The translations under genes and the position numbers were made by a program. Source: JBHAEP01 sp041855665 (GTDB lineage Bacteria > Patescibacteriota > Saccharimonadia > Saccharimonadales > Saccharimonadaceae). From it: a stretch of 8,257 bases of DNA. Shown piece after piece: positions 5,903 through 8,257 of this stretch; position 1 is the first letter of the stretch, and every line of letters starts with the position of its first letter. The stretch covers positions 1-8,257 of the forward strand of contig JBHAEP010000017.1 of NCBI GenBank assembly GCA_041855665.1, written 5' to 3'. The notes beneath the pieces were generated by a model that was not told the origin of the DNA, did no database searches, and saw nothing but the letters and a program-made list of their open reading frames with translations.

Positions 5903-6983
5903 CGAACTTCATAAATTAGACGAAGATTTGAAGGTTACTTTTGTTTGCGATAAAGCATTTGAATCTCAGTCGCGGGGTATTATGAAGCAAGCGACCGTGC
6001 CAGTGAGAGTAGAAGTCATTTCTGCTGGTAAATTGCGTCGCTATAGTCACATGCCAATGTATAAGCAAATATTCCATAAGGATATTGGTATTAAAAATAT
6101 CGTTGATACTTTAAAAATATCAAAAGGATTTTATCAGAGCTTAAGGTTGATTAAAAAATATCAGCCAGATGCGGTTTTCATAAAAGGTGGATACGTATGT
6201 CTACCTATGGGCCTGGCGGCGGCTATGAAAAAAATTCCAATCATTATTCATGACTCCGATGTTCGACCAGGTTTGACTAATAAAGTTCTGTCTAGATTTG
6301 CTACTAGAATAGCCACTGGGGCGCCGCTAGAAAATTATTCATATAATAAAGAAATATCTGAATACACTGGAGTCCCTATCGACAGTAAGTTTCAGCCAAT
6401 TTCTCCAGTTCTACAGAGAGAATACAAGAAAAAACTCGGGTTTGATGCAGATAATTTACTTGTGGTGGCTACTGGTGGTGGCCTCGGAGCACGAACGATA
6501 AATCAGGCTATGGTTTCGGCTAGTAAGCGCTTGGTTGATGCTGGGATTTCAGTTTTTCATATCAGTGGTAAACTTCAGTACGAGGAATGGAGTCAGAAGA
6601 TAGATTCAAGCCTTGGTGAATACAAGATGGTTCCATTTGTCTTTGAGGGTATGGAAAAGGTTCTCGGGGCGGCAGATATAATAGTTGCTCGCGGAAGTGC
6701 TACTTTTTTGCAAGAGATGGCTGGTATGGCTAAATCAGTGATTATTATTCCGGCGCAGCAGTTGGGCGATCAACTAAAAAATGCGGAAGTTTTCGCAAAA
6801 AGTAATGCAGCTAAAACTCTTACCGATACTGAAATTACGCAGTCTAACGCCCTTGAAAAGGAGATAATTTCACTAGCGGGGGATGAAAAAAGACGCCACC
6901 TTTATTCCGTTAATTTACATAAATTTGCTAAACCTAATGCAGCTAAAGATGTTGCAAAAATGATAAAACAATCCATAAAATAG
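5838..6983 (+). CDS. murG: UDP-GlcNAc:lipid I N-acetylglucosaminyltransferase MurG
   Basis: MurG adds GlcNAc from UDP-GlcNAc to lipid I on the inner membrane face, producing lipid II. From 5838 it has 381 residues, somewhat longer than the usual 350-360. The N-terminal domain carries the glycine loop GGGSGGHVTPA (7-17), KGGYVCLPMGLAA (116-128) and HDSDVRPGLTN (138-148). The C-terminal GT-B domain carries TGGGLGARTINQA (212-224), VPFVFEGM (265-272), ADIIVARGSATFLQEMAG (279-296, E293 in the conserved glutamate position) and GDQLKNAEVF (310-319). The fold and order are clear, but several donor-side loops differ from consensus (HDSD for HEQN, GGGLGA for GGSQGA, RGSA for RAGA). The start was moved 9 bases from the longest frame on ribosome-site spacing. 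Its first 65 bases overlap ftsW in the +1 frame, and the TAG stop is 1 base before ftsQ. Confidence 0.96.
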   Translation: MNILAVGGGSGGHVTPALAVINELHKLDEDLKVTFVCDKAFESQSRGIMKQATVPVRVEVISAGKLRRYSHMPMYKQIFHKDIGIKNIVDTLKISKGFYQSLRLIKKYQPDAVFIKGGYVCLPMGLAAAMKKIPIIIHDSDVRPGLTNKVLSRFATRIATGAPLENYSYNKEISEYTGVPIDSKFQPISPVLQREYKKKLGFDADNLLVVATGGGLGARTINQAMVSASKRLVDAGISVFHISGKLQYEEWSQKIDSSLGEYKMVPFVFEGMEKVLGAADIIVARGSATFLQEMAGMAKSVIIIPAQQLGDQLKNAEVFAKSNAAKTLTDTEITQSNALEKEIISLAGDEKRRHLYSVNLHKFAKPNAAKDVAKMIKQSIK

Positions 6984-6984
6984 A

Positions 6985-7923
6985 ATGAAAATTTTTAATA
7001 AAAATATCAAAAAAGATATAGAATTCACCTTGAGAAATCCAGAGGCTCGGCGCGAAAGAAGAGATGTTCGTGATGACAATTATGCTTTTCGGCGCAGTAG
7101 GACGCTGACTGGGTCTACTTCTAAGAAGATTAAAAGTTCCGGCGAAAATCATCAGCTCGTTTCACCAAGAACTGAACTACGCAATCTTCAAAAAAAGCGC
7201 CGTAAATCTGTCGGCGGTTTGATTTCTTCGATTTTAATTTTAGCTGGGTTGTCTTTTTTGCTTTATCATTTTGTTGGCGGAGTTAATGTAAATGTTTCCA
7301 ACGCCAAAGTGGCTACTCCTACCGACAAGTATGCGGCAAGTATTCAAAAATATTTGACTTCACATCCTCTTGAGCGATTTCGGTTTAATTTAGATAAAGA
7401 TCAGCTTTTAAGTAATGTTCAGGAAGAATTTTCCGAAGTGGAGTCGATTGTAGATATTAGAGAAAGTGGAATAGGTGAGGCTGATTTTACTGTGAAGGTT
7501 CGCACCCCTGTTGCTGGCTGGTCTGCTAAAGATAAACAGTATTTTGTTGATGAAAAAGGTGTTTCTTTTAATAATAACTACACCGTGGAGCCTAGTGTAA
7601 CTATAGATGACCAGAGTGGGGTTGATGTAAATTCGGGCTCGGCAGTGGTCAGTAATAGATTTTTAGGCTATGTTGGTCGAGTTGTTGCCGAGTTTAAGCT
7701 TAATGGTCACGAGGTTACTAAGGTTGTGATACCATACGCCACCACCAGGCAGATGAACGTTCAGGTAGCTAATAAAGAAAATCTAGATATCAAGATGACC
7801 GTCGATCGCAATGTTGGCGAACAAGTTGAAGATGCTGCTCGGATGCTGGATTTTATAGATAATGGCGGTAAAAATCCTTCGTATATAGATGTTAGAATTA
7901 AGGGTAAGGCTTACTATAGATAA
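6985..7923 (+). CDS. ftsQ: Cell-division protein FtsQ/DivIB
   Basis: FtsQ/DivIB is a single-pass membrane protein that scaffolds FtsL and DivIC/FtsB and recruits FtsW-FtsI. The 312 residues begin with a long, strongly basic cytoplasmic tail (1-75, for example ARRERRDVRDD at 21-31 and KKRRKS at 70-75). One membrane helix follows at about 76-98, then a POTRA-like region at about 100-172. The FtsQ domain starts at the typical VRTPVAGWSAKDKQYFVDEKGVSF (172-195) and ends with YIDVRIKGKAYYR (300-312), the characteristic C-terminal strand. The POTRA part is diverged. It begins one base after the murG stop and has no ribosome site of its own, so translation probably depends on murG. In the standard dcw order ftsA and ftsZ would come next; neither starts within the 334 bases that remain. 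Confidence 0.93.
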   Translation: MKIFNKNIKKDIEFTLRNPEARRERRDVRDDNYAFRRSRTLTGSTSKKIKSSGENHQLVSPRTELRNLQKKRRKSVGGLISSILILAGLSFLLYHFVGGVNVNVSNAKVATPTDKYAASIQKYLTSHPLERFRFNLDKDQLLSNVQEEFSEVESIVDIRESGIGEADFTVKVRTPVAGWSAKDKQYFVDEKGVSFNNNYTVEPSVTIDDQSGVDVNSGSAVVSNRFLGYVGRVVAEFKLNGHEVTKVVIPYATTRQMNVQVANKENLDIKMTVDRNVGEQVEDAARMLDFIDNGGKNPSYIDVRIKGKAYYR

Positions 7924-7925
7924 AG

Positions 7926-8192
7926 AGTAGGGGAGTTTAAAAATATTCGCCTATGAATAAAATATATTAAAACATATTTTTGTAAAAAATCAAAATATAT
8001 ATTATTATATAAAAACATCAAAATGTCAAAAAAGCAAATAAAGAGCAGGGTGGTTGTGGAAAAGTTTTAGGATGTATCTATTTAATATTATTGAATTGGA
8101 CTTAAAACTTATATAGTATGAAAATTTATGCCAACTGAGGATATTTATTTGAGTGTTTTATTTTTCGGGTATGATCTGTAACTCCCCCTACT
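7926..8192. repeat. Long-range inverted repeat, about 13 bp, 267 bases end to end
   Basis: AGTAGGGGAGTT (7926-7937) is the reverse complement of AACTCCCCCTACT (8180-8192) except for one extra C in the right arm. These are among the very few G- or C-rich runs in this AT-rich region, so the match is unlikely to be composition alone. The left arm begins three bases after the ftsQ stop. The flanking bases do not form an obvious target-site duplication. Confidence 0.45.
7959..7980 (+). terminator. Weak AT-only hairpin after ftsQ, possible terminator
   Basis: AAAATAT (7959-7965) pairs with ATATTTT (7974-7980) around an 8-base loop and is followed by TGT rather than a long T-run. With no G:C pair the stem is unstable, so it is at best a weak terminator. 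No better candidate for the end of the operon is visible before 8200. Confidence 0.2.
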
Positions 8193-8197
8193 AGAAG

Positions 8198-8227
8198 TTT
8201 ACTCAAAAAATCATCTACTTGTATAAT
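8198..8227 (+). promoter_or_regulatory. Promoter-like site facing out of the window
   Basis: TTTACT (8198-8203) resembles a -35 element and TATAAT (8222-8227) is an exact -10, 18 bases apart. Transcription would start near 8234 and read towards a gene beyond the right edge. If correct, the downstream gene is transcribed separately from the division operon. Confidence 0.45.
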
Positions 8228-8257
8228 AGTATCGATAATATTAAATATAAAGTTTAA

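Larger units (their letters stand above)
7924..8257. other. AT-rich gene-free region after ftsQ
   Basis: I see no convincing gene on either strand. The first half (about 7938-8022) is nearly pure A/T with short symmetric stretches. A short G-rich patch lies at 8042-8060 inside a 15-codon ATG frame (8023-8070) that lacks a ribosome site. The region is bracketed by a long-range inverted repeat (7926-7937 and 8180-8192) and ends with a promoter-like site. It could be an untranslated RNA, a decayed element, or a plain spacer before the next operon. Confidence 0.55.

Noticed and set aside
1358..7954. Shared 9-mer TTCGCCTAT at 1356-1364 and 7946-7954 as a repeat family
   Set aside because: The match does not extend, and the second copy lacks the hairpin partner of the first; probably chance.
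8118..8257. A frame after 8118 that stays open if TGA is read as an amino acid
   Set aside because: It needs two TGA readthroughs in about 45 codons, matches nothing I recognise, and the real genes give no sign of UGA recoding.

Overview
This window is AT-rich and carries one compact division and cell-wall (dcw) cluster. Everything recognisable lies on the + strand. The order is rsmH, a possible 21-codon small ORF, an ftsL-like gene, ftsI, mraY, ftsW, murG, ftsQ. This is the usual bacterial dcw order, but murE, murF, murD, murC and ddl are missing between ftsI and ftsQ, and no mraZ is seen in the 326 bases before rsmH. The slimmed-down cluster, the IPTMAG form of the MraY signature and the short, tightly packed genes fit a member of the Patescibacteria (CPR), for example Saccharibacteria. 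That placement is inference: no rRNA or other marker is present. All recognised genes stop with TAA or TAG and none has an in-frame TGA, so nothing supports a recoded UGA.

Layout. Positions 1-326 hold no gene that I can support, but contain an extended -10 promoter abutting rsmH. rsmH occupies 327-1238. From 1239 to 1434 there is a small ORF with a good Shine-Dalgarno site, then an AT-rich hairpin and a GC-rich hairpin. From 1435 to 7923 six genes run almost without gaps (5, 2 and 3 bases, then a 65-base overlap, then 1 base), consistent with one operon with translational coupling. Positions 7924-8257 are very AT-rich and without a convincing gene. They hold a long-range inverted repeat and, at the far end, a promoter-like site facing out of the window.

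How the genes work together. MraY makes lipid I from UDP-MurNAc-pentapeptide and undecaprenyl phosphate. MurG adds GlcNAc to give lipid II. FtsW polymerises lipid II into glycan at the septum, and FtsI (class B PBP) cross-links it. The FtsL-like protein and FtsQ/DivIB are single-pass membrane proteins that recruit and control the FtsW-FtsI pair. RsmH methylates 16S rRNA and is a conserved dcw passenger. The retained cell-wall genes are therefore the membrane steps plus the septal synthase, while the soluble Mur ligases must lie elsewhere if present.

The main points worth a second look are the small ORF with its two hairpins, a likely leaderless rsmH transcript under an imperfect palindrome, an ftsW tail overprinted on the murG glycine loop, unusual donor-site signatures in MurG, a cysteine pair in an outer loop of FtsW, a possible internal promoter and composition shift in ftsI, and the long-range inverted repeat after ftsQ. 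I see no CRISPR array, tRNA, rRNA, transposase, phage gene or clear new defence system.
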